A DNA stretch of 64,000 bases from assembly GCA_027492735.1 (NCBI GenBank), contig JAPUEE010000004.1, forward strand, positions 1 to 64,000. Direction: 5' to 3'. Below the pieces are notes generated by a model, which saw only the letters and a list, made by a program, of their open reading frames with translations, searched no databases and had not been told where the DNA came from. The translations under genes were made by a program, and so were the position numbers. Source of the stretch: Candidatus Saccharimonadota bacterium. Its GTDB lineage: Bacteria > Patescibacteriota > Saccharimonadia > Saccharimonadales > Saccharimonadaceae. Each line of letters starts with the position of its first letter. The stretch's first letter is position 1. This document shows, in pieces, positions 51,342 to 60,531 of this stretch.

Positions 51342-52490
51342 GTGATATATCTCGATTATGCAGCGGCAACACCGCTGGATCCACGTGTTTTAAAGGCGCA
51401 GGAGCCGTATTTGACGGATCAGTTTTTCAATCCTAGCGCTAGCTACCTGGCGGCTCAAAACGTGAGAGCTAATTATGAAGCTGCGCGTCACAACCTGGCT
51501 CAGGTTATTGGTGCTAGACCGGCTGAGGTGATTATTACGGCAGGTGCAACAGAGTCAATAAATCTAGCCTTAAACGGGGTGAGCGGCAAGATTTTAACCA
51601 CAGATATCGAGCATGCGTCTGTATTGTCGCTCGCAAAAGTGCGAGACGGAGTAGTTATTCCCGTTGACGCCAAAGGTCGAATCAATCTCAGCGTACTAGA
51701 ATCATCTATAACGGATGAGGTCGAGCTCATTTCGATAGGTTATGCCAATAGTGAAATCGGCACAGTTCAGTCAATAAAAGAGATTGCGAGTATCGTAGTC
51801 CATGTTCGGGAGCGTCGCAAATCGATGGGAATTGATCGACCGTTGCTCTTCCACACTGACGCGAGTCAGGCGGCGGGATATTTAGACATCAATACCGCAC
51901 GACTCGGCGTTGACCTAATGACATTAAATGCCGGTAAATGCTATGGCCCCAAACAGGTCGGACTACTCTATGTTCGTGCCGGTATTCAGTTGAGGCCACT
52001 CGTCTATGGTGGTGGACAGGAAATGGGGCTTCGTTCTGGTACGGAAAATGTGGCCGGAGCTATCGGCTTTGCGAGAGCTCTGGAGCTGGCAGAGAAAAAA
52101 CGAAAAGCAGAAACGGTTAGACTATCAGAATTACGTGATGATTTAGAGGCCTTTGTCGCAAATGAATTTACGGATGTCGTTATCAATGGTCACAAAAAAC
52201 ATCGTCTACCTAATGTATTAAATATTTCAATCCCAGAACTCGATGGCGAGCGAGCGGTATTTGCCTTGGACCAAGCCGGTGTCATGGTGGCGACCGGATC
52301 GGCGTGTGCCGCCAATAAAGGTACACGTAGCCATGTTCTGATGGCTATTGGCCTAGCTCCTGAAGTTGCCGACGGTAGTCTCCGTATTAGCCTAGGTCGA
52401 CTCACTACGCAATCTGAAATAGCAGAGTTAAAACCGATTCTAGCCGAAGTTATTCGTACTCAGCTGAAATTTGGAGCGGCACATGCTTAA
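51342..52490 (+). CDS. Cysteine desulfurase (NifS/IscS family)
   Basis: 382 residues. Pyridoxal-phosphate lysine Lys199 in NAGKCYGPKQVG, HTDASQAAGY, AGATESINLA, and catalytic Cys322 in GSACAANKGT. It takes sulfur from cysteine and passes it on as a persulfide. mnmA lies two genes downstream and no IscU/SufBCD is seen here, so tRNA thiolation is the likely sulfur sink (inference). Start is GTG. The end overlaps the YdcF-like gene by 8 nt. Confidence 0.94.
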   Translation: MIYLDYAAATPLDPRVLKAQEPYLTDQFFNPSASYLAAQNVRANYEAARHNLAQVIGARPAEVIITAGATESINLALNGVSGKILTTDIEHASVLSLAKVRDGVVIPVDAKGRINLSVLESSITDEVELISIGYANSEIGTVQSIKEIASIVVHVRERRKSMGIDRPLLFHTDASQAAGYLDINTARLGVDLMTLNAGKCYGPKQVGLLYVRAGIQLRPLVYGGGQEMGLRSGTENVAGAIGFARALELAEKKRKAETVRLSELRDDLEAFVANEFTDVVINGHKKHRLPNVLNISIPELDGERAVFALDQAGVMVATGSACAANKGTRSHVLMAIGLAPEVADGSLRISLGRLTTQSEIAELKPILAEVIRTQLKFGAAHA

Positions 52491-53079
52491 ATGGATCATC
52501 GGCGGGGTACTGATTTTTATGCTATTGATTCTAGCGATCTCAAGCTTTTTGAGTCCTAATGACCTAGCAACATGCAACGCTACCCCTAGTGGTGTTGATC
52601 GTTGTGCGGCGGCAGACGCTATCATAGCCGTGAGCGGTGGCGATACGACAGCTCGCGCGCAGTCAGCTATCGATTTATACAAAAAGGGCTGGGCTAAATT
52701 GATAATCTTCAGCGGAGCGGCGGCTGATCCGGATTCTCCGTCTAATGCTGCCGTAATGAAACAATTGGCGATAAAGAATCATGTCCCAGAGTCGGCAATT
52801 TTGGTCGAAGGAGAATCTAATACGACCAAAGAAAATGCTGAAAAGACGAGAGTTTTATTAGCTAAATACGGCATCAAAACAGCTATTATTACGACCAGTC
52901 CCTATCACGAGCGCCGGGCTCTCTGGGAGTTTAAGCGGGCTGCTCCGACAGTAGATTTTCGAACAAAGCCAGCCGAGGATCACGCCTGGGATTTTTGGTA
53001 TCTAAAACCAACTGGTTGGTGGCGTGCATTTAGCGAGTTGATTGGTATTAGTGTTCTAGTAGTGCGAGGACCAGTATGA
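52483..53079 (+). CDS. YdcF/SanA-like DUF218 membrane protein
   Basis: 198 residues from the ATG at 52483 (MLKWIIGGVLIFML), which overlaps the desulfurase stop. One N-terminal membrane helix (about residues 4-21) anchors a DUF218 domain: AIIAVSGGDTTARAQSAIDLY, LIIFSGAAAD, ILVEGESNTTKENAEKTR and IITTSPYHERRA. The family is linked to envelope integrity (SanA, ElyC); the chemistry is not established. It overlaps mnmA by 4 nt (ATGA). Confidence 0.87.
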   Translation: MLKWIIGGVLIFMLLILAISSFLSPNDLATCNATPSGVDRCAAADAIIAVSGGDTTARAQSAIDLYKKGWAKLIIFSGAAADPDSPSNAAVMKQLAIKNHVPESAILVEGESNTTKENAEKTRVLLAKYGIKTAIITTSPYHERRALWEFKRAAPTVDFRTKPAEDHAWDFWYLKPTGWWRAFSELIGISVLVVRGPV

Positions 53080-54110
53080 AAGTCTATGTAGGTATGAGCG
53101 GCGGCGTCGATTCGTCGCTCGCAGCAGCGCTTCTGGTAGAGCAAGGCTACGATGTTACAGGCGTCTACATGAAAAACTGGACGAGAGATTTGCCCGGGAT
53201 GCAATGCCCTTGGGCGGAAGATCTGGCTGATGCTAAACGTGTTGCGGTTCGGCTCAATATCCCATTCAAAGTTTTTGATTTCCAGGACGAATACAAACAT
53301 CTTGTCGTCGATTACATGATTCGTGAATACTCAGCTGGCCGAACGCCGAACCCCGATATCATGTGTAACCAAGAGGTGAAATTTAAACTATTTCTCGATG
53401 CAGCACTTGCTGATGGAGCTGATGTGATTGCCACCGGTCATTATGCTAGAGTCCAAGATGGCTATTTACTAAAAGCTGCAGATAGTAACAAAGACCAAAC
53501 CTATTTCCTTTATCGAGTTACTGAATCTGCACTGCAAAAGACCCTGTTTCCGATCGGTGCTTTTTCTAGCAAAAATGAGGTTCGAGCAGAGGCTGAAAAA
53601 CGTCAGTTGACAACCGCAGCTAAACGCGATAGCCAAGGCATCTGTTTTGTCGGATCGGTCGGTATTCGGGAGTTTCTATCTCAATTTGTCGAGACGAAAC
53701 CTGGTCCAATTGTTGAACGAGAAACAGGTAAAACTCTTGGCCAGCACGACGGGGCGATTTTTTACACTTTTGGTCAACGCCATGGCCTCAATATCGGCGG
53801 TGGATTACCGTATTACGTCGTTGGCAAGGATATGGCTAAAAATGAAGTGTATGTCAGCACTAACCTCAATGACAGTCATTTCTGGATTAGCGAAGTGGCC
53901 CTGACTGACGTCCATTGGATTAATAATCAGCCAGACATTGGTAAAACGTACCAAATCCGAGTACGGCATCGAGCACCACTCGTGGGCGCCGAATTAATAG
54001 ACAATAATACGGTAAAAATAGAGAAAGCAGAACGAGCTATCGCTGCCGGTCAATCTATCGTTTTTTATGACGGCGAAACAGTGCTCGGCGGCGGTATTGT
54101 TCGTAGCTAG
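53076..54110 (+). CDS. mnmA: tRNA-specific 2-thiouridylase MnmA
   Basis: 344 residues. PP-loop GMSGGVDSSLAAALL (residues 6-20), catalytic Cys97 in PDIMCNQEVKF and persulfide Cys190 in GICFVG, matching the Cys pair of E. coli MnmA. ATGHYARV and KDQTYFLYR are also conserved. It puts sulfur on U34 of tRNA-Lys, -Glu and -Gln, and both tRNA-Lys(UUU) and tRNA-Glu(UUC) are in this window. The cysteine desulfurase upstream is the likely donor. Confidence 0.97.
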   Translation: MKVYVGMSGGVDSSLAAALLVEQGYDVTGVYMKNWTRDLPGMQCPWAEDLADAKRVAVRLNIPFKVFDFQDEYKHLVVDYMIREYSAGRTPNPDIMCNQEVKFKLFLDAALADGADVIATGHYARVQDGYLLKAADSNKDQTYFLYRVTESALQKTLFPIGAFSSKNEVRAEAEKRQLTTAAKRDSQGICFVGSVGIREFLSQFVETKPGPIVERETGKTLGQHDGAIFYTFGQRHGLNIGGGLPYYVVGKDMAKNEVYVSTNLNDSHFWISEVALTDVHWINNQPDIGKTYQIRVRHRAPLVGAELIDNNTVKIEKAERAIAAGQSIVFYDGETVLGGGIVRS

Positions 54111-54135
54111 TTTTTTATTTTGGCGCTAGCTCTGG

Positions 54136-54141
54136 TATAAT
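54136..54141 (+). promoter_or_regulatory. -10 element of alaS
   Basis: TATAAT at 54136-54141 ends 8 nt before the GTG at 54150. No Shine-Dalgarno is visible; probably leaderless. Confidence 0.65.
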
Positions 54142-54149
54142 CGACTACT

Positions 54150-56030
54150 GTGAATACCCAAGACATTCGAAATGCTTATCTGAAATTCTTTGCCGACCGC
54201 GGCCACGCAGTGATTCCACGCGCGCCGCTAGTGCTGCAGGGCGACCCAACGACGCTATTTACCGGCAGCGGCATGCAGCCGATTATTCCGTACCTGCTGG
54301 GTGAGCCGCACCCCAAGGGCGTACGACTGGTCGATAGCCAGACCTGTCTGCGCGCACAAGATATCGATGACGTAGGCGATAACCGCCACACGACATTCTT
54401 TGAGATGCTGGGCAACTGGAGCTTCGGCGACTATTTCAAACAGCAACAGATTGAGTGGATGTTTGAGTTTCTATCTGACGTTGTCGGGCTCGATATGAGC
54501 CGGGTGTATGTGACGTGCTATATCGGTGATGAGCGTTACGGTATTGCCAAAGATACTGAAGCGGCTGAAGTATGGGCAAAACTCTACCAGGCCAAAGGTT
54601 TGTCGTCGGACCAGGCGGATATTGGCAGCGAAGAGGCAGGCTACGCACGCGGTATGCGCGACAGCGAGCGGATTTTTTACTATGACGGTAGCAAAAACTG
54701 GTGGAGTCGCAACGGCTCTCCTGAGACAACGCCAGTCGGTGACCCCTGCGGCCCTGATACAGAGATGTTCTACGATTTCGGCATCGCACACAACCCTGAA
54801 TTTGGCGAATACTGCCACCCCAACTGCGACTGCGGCCGCTTTATGGAAATCGGTAACAATGTCTTCATGGCGTACAAGAAGGTTGCCGAAGGCAAGTTCG
54901 AAGCGCTCGAGCAAAAGAACGTTGACCACGGCTCCGGCCTCGAGCGCATCGCCGCTGCCAAACTGAACGACCCGGACGTCTTCAAAATCAGCCTTCTGTG
55001 GCCCATCATTGAAAAGCTCGAAGCCCTCAGCGGCAAAAAGTACGACAGCCACACCGAAAGCATGCGCGTCATCGCCGACCACCTGCGTGCCGCAACCTTT
55101 CTGGCGGTTGATGGCTGCGTGCCAAGCAACAAAGAACAAGGCTACGTCATGCGCCGCTTGCTGCGCCGTGCCATCCGCTATAGTTTCGACCTTGGTATCG
55201 AGCAGAATTTCCTGCAAGAAGTCGTGCCGGTCATTGCCGACCTCTATGTTGACGACTTCCCAGAGGTCAAAGAGCAGCGCGAAACCATCATCGCCGTGCT
55301 GGCGAAGGAAGAAAAGGCCTTCCGACAGACGCTACGCAAAGGTCTGAAAGAAATGGGCAAGTTCGTCGATGGCGGTCTTACTGGTGCTGAGTTATTTACG
55401 CTCTATGACACCTACGGCTTCCCCGTAGAGCTGTCGACTGAGGAAGCTTTCAAGCAAAACATTGTGTTATCAGACGATTGGCGAGCGGAATTTGACGCCA
55501 AGATGACTGAACAGCGTCAGCGTAGTCAAACTGCCGCCAAAGGCACGTTCAAGGGCGGTCTAGAGGGCCATGATGATATCCATTTGAAATATCATACGGC
55601 GACGCATCTCTTGCAATCGGCCCTGCGCCAGCTATTTGGGCCAGAATTGCGCCAACACGGCAGCAATATCACCACCGAGCGCCTACGCTTTGATTTTAAC
55701 CACGACGGCAAGATGTCCGCCGAAGATATCGCAAAGGCCGAAGAGCTGGTCAACGGCTGGATTGCCGACGATCTGCCGGTTAGCTACAAAATGTATCCGA
55801 CTCAGACAGCGCTCGATATGGGTGCGATCGGACCATTCGGCGAGCGTTACGATGAACAGGTAAAGGTATATCAAATGGGCGAAGGTGACCACATCGCCAG
55901 CCTCGAGATTTGTGGTGGACCACATGTTGATCACACTGGTCAACTAGCCGAAGGTGGCAAGAAATTCAAAATCACCAAAGAAGAATCTTCTAGTGCGGGC
56001 ATCAGACGTATCAAAGCAATGCTAGTCTAG
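54150..56030 (+). CDS. alaS: Alanyl-tRNA synthetase lacking the C-Ala domain
   Basis: 626 residues; typical AlaRS is about 870. The class II catalytic core (HAVIPRAPLVLQGDPTTLFT, GSGMQPI, NRHTTFFEMLGNWSFGDY), the tRNA-recognition helices and the editing domain (HTATHLLQSALR near residue 480 and CGGPHVDHTGQ near 590) are present. The coiled coil and C-Ala (DHHA1-type) domain are missing; the protein stops right after the editing domain (SSAGIRRIKAMLV). The first two thirds use more CGC, CTG and GCC codons than the flanking genes. Its end overlaps a convergent gene by 4 nt. Confidence 0.95.
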   Translation: MNTQDIRNAYLKFFADRGHAVIPRAPLVLQGDPTTLFTGSGMQPIIPYLLGEPHPKGVRLVDSQTCLRAQDIDDVGDNRHTTFFEMLGNWSFGDYFKQQQIEWMFEFLSDVVGLDMSRVYVTCYIGDERYGIAKDTEAAEVWAKLYQAKGLSSDQADIGSEEAGYARGMRDSERIFYYDGSKNWWSRNGSPETTPVGDPCGPDTEMFYDFGIAHNPEFGEYCHPNCDCGRFMEIGNNVFMAYKKVAEGKFEALEQKNVDHGSGLERIAAAKLNDPDVFKISLLWPIIEKLEALSGKKYDSHTESMRVIADHLRAATFLAVDGCVPSNKEQGYVMRRLLRRAIRYSFDLGIEQNFLQEVVPVIADLYVDDFPEVKEQRETIIAVLAKEEKAFRQTLRKGLKEMGKFVDGGLTGAELFTLYDTYGFPVELSTEEAFKQNIVLSDDWRAEFDAKMTEQRQRSQTAAKGTFKGGLEGHDDIHLKYHTATHLLQSALRQLFGPELRQHGSNITTERLRFDFNHDGKMSAEDIAKAEELVNGWIADDLPVSYKMYPTQTALDMGAIGPFGERYDEQVKVYQMGEGDHIASLEICGGPHVDHTGQLAEGGKKFKITKEESSSAGIRRIKAMLV

Positions 56031-56968
56031 GAAATGACATCGCCGATATCGGCCTCATCACTGACTTGGGGATCTTCGATGGATAGAAATTTAATCTGAA
56101 ATCGCTCTAGAGTTCTGGCGGTCCGCTGATTGATCTGGATCAAGTCTTCGGCGTCAGGGATCAAAGGGCACCGTTCAAGTCCCGAATTCGTCTCGATGTC
56201 TTCGTAGTATATAATTTCCAAGTTTGGTTCTAGGTCAGCTTGCATGACAATGCGCCTCGAGCCGTCTAGATTGGTCGGGCAGACTACGGTAAACGAGGTC
56301 GTTTTTGATTCGAAATTAGTTGATCCTGTATAGGTTAATGATAGCCCTCTGTCATCCAAGTCGTAATAAACCGCATTGACGTCGTAGCTATCGGATCTCT
56401 CGCCGAGAACTGTTTCAAACGGGATCAGCATATCAGGGTCATGGAGGTTATAGGCGGTGGCATTATCGTAGCGGCCGTCAGCCTTTGGCTCGACCATACT
56501 CATGATGAGGCGATTGATGTCGGCAGCACTAATAGGAAATGTTCTGATATTGTCTGGATTAATAGTGGTATTCGTTGGGAAGACTGATAAATCGACAGTG
56601 GACGCCGGGTCGGTCTCAGCGGATCGGGAAGTCATCAACGTATGACCTCCGCTGTCGCTATGAAACTCTAAACTAAAATCGATAGGTTGTCCCTGTTCCC
56701 TGGTCATTGTTAGATCGATAAAACCAGTATCTTGTAGCTCTCGGACGATCTCTGGAATCGCCAGTCCAGTTAACTGCATAAACTGAAATTTATACTGCAT
56801 GCGACCCGAAGTATCTTTGTCGGCCGATTTCAGGGCTTCGATCAAATGGATCGTATTTTCGATAGAGGCGAGCTTTAATAGTACTTCTTGGTCGGTATCG
56901 GACCAACCACTAGGAACAGGCTGGTCGCCAGAAAAGGAAGAGGCGGAACTATTATGATTCAGGCTCAT
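56027..56968 (-). CDS. Hypothetical protein
   Basis: 313 residues; no family recognised. The first 90 residues are mostly helical (VLLKLASIENTIHLIEALKSADK, FQFMQLTGLAIPEIVRELQD), suggesting a winged-helix or helical-bundle start. The rest is mixed alpha/beta and acidic, with two strand pairs around YDVNAVYYDLDDRGLSLTY and KTTSFTVVCP. No signal peptide or membrane helix. Single gene, convergent with alaS and divergent from the FtsA-like gene. Confidence 0.65.
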   Translation of the reverse strand: MSLNHNSSASSFSGDQPVPSGWSDTDQEVLLKLASIENTIHLIEALKSADKDTSGRMQYKFQFMQLTGLAIPEIVRELQDTGFIDLTMTREQGQPIDFSLEFHSDSGGHTLMTSRSAETDPASTVDLSVFPTNTTINPDNIRTFPISAADINRLIMSMVEPKADGRYDNATAYNLHDPDMLIPFETVLGERSDSYDVNAVYYDLDDRGLSLTYTGSTNFESKTTSFTVVCPTNLDGSRRIVMQADLEPNLEIIYYEDIETNSGLERCPLIPDAEDLIQINQRTARTLERFQIKFLSIEDPQVSDEADIGDVIS

Positions 56969-57050
56969 GTTTATATAATATCATAAAATCGTTAATTATG
57001 CAACTTTAACGGTGAGCGAGTATAACATTTTATCACAAGCATAAATGCTG

Positions 57051-57056
57051 TATAAT
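57051..57056 (+). promoter_or_regulatory. -10 element of the FtsA-like cluster
   Basis: TATAAT at 57051-57056 ends 7 nt before the ATG at 57064. No Shine-Dalgarno; probably leaderless and the main promoter for the run of overlapping genes up to mltG. Confidence 0.65.
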
Positions 57057-57063
57057 GTAATCT

Positions 57064-58323
57064 ATGAAATTGTTTCAAAAACCAAGTGATGACAATCAAT
57101 ATATCGTTTCTCTAGATATTGGTACCGAATATTCCAAAGCCTTAATTGCCAAGCTAAATGGTGATGATCTAGAGATCATTGGTGTTGGTCGAGCTCGTCA
57201 AGAAGTCGGCAACATGTTTGGTGGCGCTATCGCTGATATTACTGGGGTGGTAAAAAACTGTGAGGCGGCATTAGTTCAGGCCGAGGAACAAGCCGGCGTG
57301 CAGGCTCGAAAAGTCATTATTGGTATTGCTGGCGAGTTTGTGAAAGGTCTGACCTCGACGATTCACTACAAACGACCTCAGCCAGAGCGCGAGCTTGATA
57401 CTGCTGAAATGGAGCTGATCATCAACAAGGTTCAGGAACGTGCCGCAGTCAAAGCACAGAAACAAATTGCATTTGAAACCGGAAACCCAGATGTCGAAGT
57501 AAAACTAGTAAACAGTGCTATCGTGAGTATTCATATTGATGGCTACAAAGTCTCAAATCCTATTGGTTTTCAGGGAAAAGACGTTTCGATTCAGATTTAT
57601 ACCGCGTTTGCTCCGATGGTTCATATCGGTGCCCTCGAGCGTACGGCGAGCGAGCTCGACCTAGAATTGGTAGCGGTTGCCGCTGAGCCATTCGCAGTAG
57701 CTAGGGCCGTACTCGGCAATGATGCTAATTCGACATTTACCGCCATTCTTTGTGATATTGGTGGCGGTTCAACGGATATCGCGGTTATCAATGACGGTGG
57801 TGTCGAAGGCACCAGAATGTTCGGTGTCGCTGGACGATCCTTTACAAAAACCATCGCGAATGATCTCGGGGTTGGCTATGAAGCGGCAGAGAAGCTAAAA
57901 CTAAATATCGATGATCCAAAGATTAAACCGACAGTTCGTGAAGTAATAGACGAGGCCGTTGATAAAACACTCGAAGTCTGGCTGAGCGGTGTTCAGCTGG
58001 CCCTCGGTGAATTTGATGCTATCGACCATCTGCCAAATAAAATACTCCTATGTGGCGGCGGTTCTTCGCTGGCTAGTCTCCCTAAACTACTGCAGCAATC
58101 TAATTGGTACAAAGATCTACCATTTACGAGGAAACCTATTGTTCAGCATATTAAGCCGACTGATGTCGTAGGTGTCGTTGATACTACTGGTGATGTGACT
58201 GATCATACCATGATTACTGCAATGGGTCTCTTGCGTGTTGGTTATGATACAATAAATGTTGATAACGGTAGTGATGCCAAGGAAGGATTACGAGATAAGT
58301 TTAATAAGGTCCTACGAATATGA
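57064..58323 (+). CDS. FtsA/PilM-like actin-fold ATPase
   Basis: 419 residues. Actin-fold motifs: VSLDIGTEYSKALIAK (phosphate 1), an SHS2/1C-type insert with KVIIGIAGEFVKGLTSTIHY, CDIGGGSTDIAVIND (phosphate 2) and ILLCGGGSSLASLPKLL (adenosine). Length and the SHS2 insert favour FtsA over PilM. The C-terminal amphipathic membrane-targeting helix of FtsA is not obvious; the end is KEGLRDKFNKVLRI, a short basic helix that could serve. FtsA links FtsZ to the membrane; PilM links pilus proteins. It overlaps the next gene by 4 nt (ATGA), so the two products probably work together. Confidence 0.82.
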   Translation: MKLFQKPSDDNQYIVSLDIGTEYSKALIAKLNGDDLEIIGVGRARQEVGNMFGGAIADITGVVKNCEAALVQAEEQAGVQARKVIIGIAGEFVKGLTSTIHYKRPQPERELDTAEMELIINKVQERAAVKAQKQIAFETGNPDVEVKLVNSAIVSIHIDGYKVSNPIGFQGKDVSIQIYTAFAPMVHIGALERTASELDLELVAVAAEPFAVARAVLGNDANSTFTAILCDIGGGSTDIAVINDGGVEGTRMFGVAGRSFTKTIANDLGVGYEAAEKLKLNIDDPKIKPTVREVIDEAVDKTLEVWLSGVQLALGEFDAIDHLPNKILLCGGGSSLASLPKLLQQSNWYKDLPFTRKPIVQHIKPTDVVGVVDTTGDVTDHTMITAMGLLRVGYDTINVDNGSDAKEGLRDKFNKVLRI

Positions 58324-60101
58324 GTAGTAAATTAGATAAATCAACCAAGGTGAACGTAAAGGTAACCTCTACCCCTAAACCGCAACCCAAAGTCAGCGCA
58401 CCAAAAGCTCCAGCTACTGATCAATTACAGGGTCGTGATACTATTTACATCGATATTGATGATGACGTCACGTCGATTATTGGCAAAATAAAGAACTCTG
58501 AAAATACGGTTATTGCCTTGGTCCCGCCCAAGCGTACCGGGGCTCTGCAGAGTGTTGTTAACTTGAAATTATTGCAGCAGGCTGCCAAAAACAATCGCAA
58601 AAAGATTGCTCTCATTACTACTGATAATGTATTGTCATCTATGGCATCGGCCCTCAGCATTCCGATAGCGCGTAATCTCACCAGTCAACCAAAATTGCTC
58701 GATGTTTCAGAGCCCGAGATCGAAGAAGATAATTTTATTGACGGTAAAGATATTGCTGTAGGTGATCTTGCAAAAATGGGTACCAAGCCGAGCCGTGCCG
58801 CTAGTGAGGACAAAGAAATTTCTGCTGCCGTCAAGGCAATCGAGACCGACGATAAAATTAACGATGATTTAGATGCCGATGGCGAACCAGATAGCAAGCC
58901 AAAACCGACGTCAAAGGATAAAAAAGCTCGAGTTATCCCTAATTTTGATAGCTTCCGCAAGAAACTAATGATTTTTGGTGGCCTAGGACTTGCTTTTATC
59001 ATTTTCCTAGTGTGGGCGATTTGGTTTGCTCCTAACGGTACGATCATCATCAGTGCGAAAACCACCTCAAAAGCCTACAAGGTTTCTGTTAATCTAGATC
59101 CAGCCAGCTCTACGAATGTCGATAAGGCTATCATCCAGCCAGTCGTTAAACAGACCAAAAAGACCGAAACAGTGAGCTTTTCAGCAACTGGATCAAAGGA
59201 AATAGGCGATAAAGCAACCGGAAAAGTGGTTATCTACAATAAATATTCACTTTCTAGCTTTACATTGCCAGCGGGTACGGTCATAGCAACAACTAGCGGC
59301 CTCCAGTACACTCTCTCGTCCTCGGTCGTTGTGCCTTCGGTAACAGGCACCCTGTATAATCCTCATCCAGGTGCGAGTAGTCCTGTAGCGGCAACAGCGT
59401 CAAATATCGGAGAGAATTATAATGTTGAATCTGGTACCAATTTCTCTATATCAGGACAAAATTCTAATGTGTATGCGGTAGCCAAGGGAGATTTCACCGG
59501 CGGCACCAAGGAAACAGTCAAGGTTGTACAGCAATCTGATCTCGATGCTGTTGTCGATAGATTAAAGGAACAGGCTGATTCAGACAGTGTTAAAGCTGAT
59601 TTGACGAGCCAAATGGGTAGTAACGTTACGATTGTTACTGATAGCTTTACCGCCAGTTACGCCGATGCAACGAGTAAACCGGCGATAGGTGAGCCCGCCT
59701 CGTCAGGCAGCGCCACCGCCACTATGGAAATCACCTACACCATGATCGGTGTTACGACGAGCGACCTAGAGGCGTTGGTTGACAGCCAATCTAGAGCCCT
59801 CATTGACGATGAATCAAGCCAAAAAGTCTACGATAATGGCCTCAAGAATTTGAAATTTACGAGTTTTGCTCCGGGAGATGCTAATTATACGGTAGTCATT
59901 AGTTCAAATGCCAAGATTGGTCCTACTATTGACGTGGCACACATAAAAGAGCGAGCTGTAGGCAAACGATCGGGTGAGATTGTATCAGATATTGAGTCGA
60001 TAGCAGGCGTGAGTAATGTTCAGGTGAAATTCTCACCATTCTGGGTTGGCAGCGTTTCTGACCAGAGCAAACTAAAGGTTGAATTCACTGTAGATGAATA
60101 A
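58320..60101 (+). CDS. Single-pass membrane protein with baseplate-J-like exterior
   Basis: 593 residues. Residues about 38-125 form a cytoplasmic alpha/beta domain (DTIYIDIDDDVTSIIGKI, NTVIALVPPKRTGALQSVVN, KKIALITTDNVLSSMA). An acidic linker follows, then one membrane helix (about 215-237) and an exterior region. There, TGKVVIYNKYSLSSFTLPAG and NIGENYNVESGTNF resemble baseplate J/gp47 modules that CPR genomes often carry in membrane proteins. Coupled to the FtsA-like ATPase upstream and ruvX-mltG downstream. A division or pilus-linked envelope scaffold is inferred; function unknown. Confidence 0.75.
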   Translation: MSSKLDKSTKVNVKVTSTPKPQPKVSAPKAPATDQLQGRDTIYIDIDDDVTSIIGKIKNSENTVIALVPPKRTGALQSVVNLKLLQQAAKNNRKKIALITTDNVLSSMASALSIPIARNLTSQPKLLDVSEPEIEEDNFIDGKDIAVGDLAKMGTKPSRAASEDKEISAAVKAIETDDKINDDLDADGEPDSKPKPTSKDKKARVIPNFDSFRKKLMIFGGLGLAFIIFLVWAIWFAPNGTIIISAKTTSKAYKVSVNLDPASSTNVDKAIIQPVVKQTKKTETVSFSATGSKEIGDKATGKVVIYNKYSLSSFTLPAGTVIATTSGLQYTLSSSVVVPSVTGTLYNPHPGASSPVAATASNIGENYNVESGTNFSISGQNSNVYAVAKGDFTGGTKETVKVVQQSDLDAVVDRLKEQADSDSVKADLTSQMGSNVTIVTDSFTASYADATSKPAIGEPASSGSATATMEITYTMIGVTTSDLEALVDSQSRALIDDESSQKVYDNGLKNLKFTSFAPGDANYTVVISSNAKIGPTIDVAHIKERAVGKRSGEIVSDIESIAGVSNVQVKFSPFWVGSVSDQSKLKVEFTVDE

Positions 60102-60531
60102 GGGGCAAGGGGTGGTGATCGGTTTAGATATCGGTACACGCCGTATTGGGGTTGCTCGCGGTGATTTGATGGTTGGAATAGCCACGCCGCTGGCTGCTAT
60201 CAGTAATGATGAGCAAACGATGGAGCGGCTAAAGCAACTCATCGCCCGAGAGGGCGCTCAGGCGATTGTAGTTGGATTACCGCGCAATTCTAGAGGCGAA
60301 GAAACTGCTCAATCTGAAATTTCTCGTCAATTTGCCGATCAATTAAAACGTACTACTAGCATTGAGGTAGTGTTGCAAGATGAGAGCGTTACCTCTGTCG
60401 AGGCTGAGCAGCGATTGCGCGGGCGTAAAGACTTCCACGAGAGTATGCTTCGCGACGGCACTCTCGATAGTGAGGCAGCTACATTAATCTTGACAGATTA
60501 TGTAGAAAGGGCAGGCTATGGAACCTATTAA
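60094..60531 (+). CDS. ruvX: YqgF/RuvX-family nuclease
   Basis: 145 residues. RNase H-like motifs VIGLDIGTRRIGVARGD, AIVVGLPRNSRGEET, DESVTSVEAEQRL and LDSEAATLILTDYVE. The family includes 16S rRNA 5'-end maturation nucleases and putative Holliday-junction resolvases. The start overlaps the upstream gene by 8 nt and the end overlaps mltG by 14 nt, so all are translated from one message. YqgF next to MltG is a common bacterial pairing. Confidence 0.93.
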   Translation: MNKGQGVVIGLDIGTRRIGVARGDLMVGIATPLAAISNDEQTMERLKQLIAREGAQAIVVGLPRNSRGEETAQSEISRQFADQLKRTTSIEVVLQDESVTSVEAEQRLRGRKDFHESMLRDGTLDSEAATLILTDYVERAGYGTY

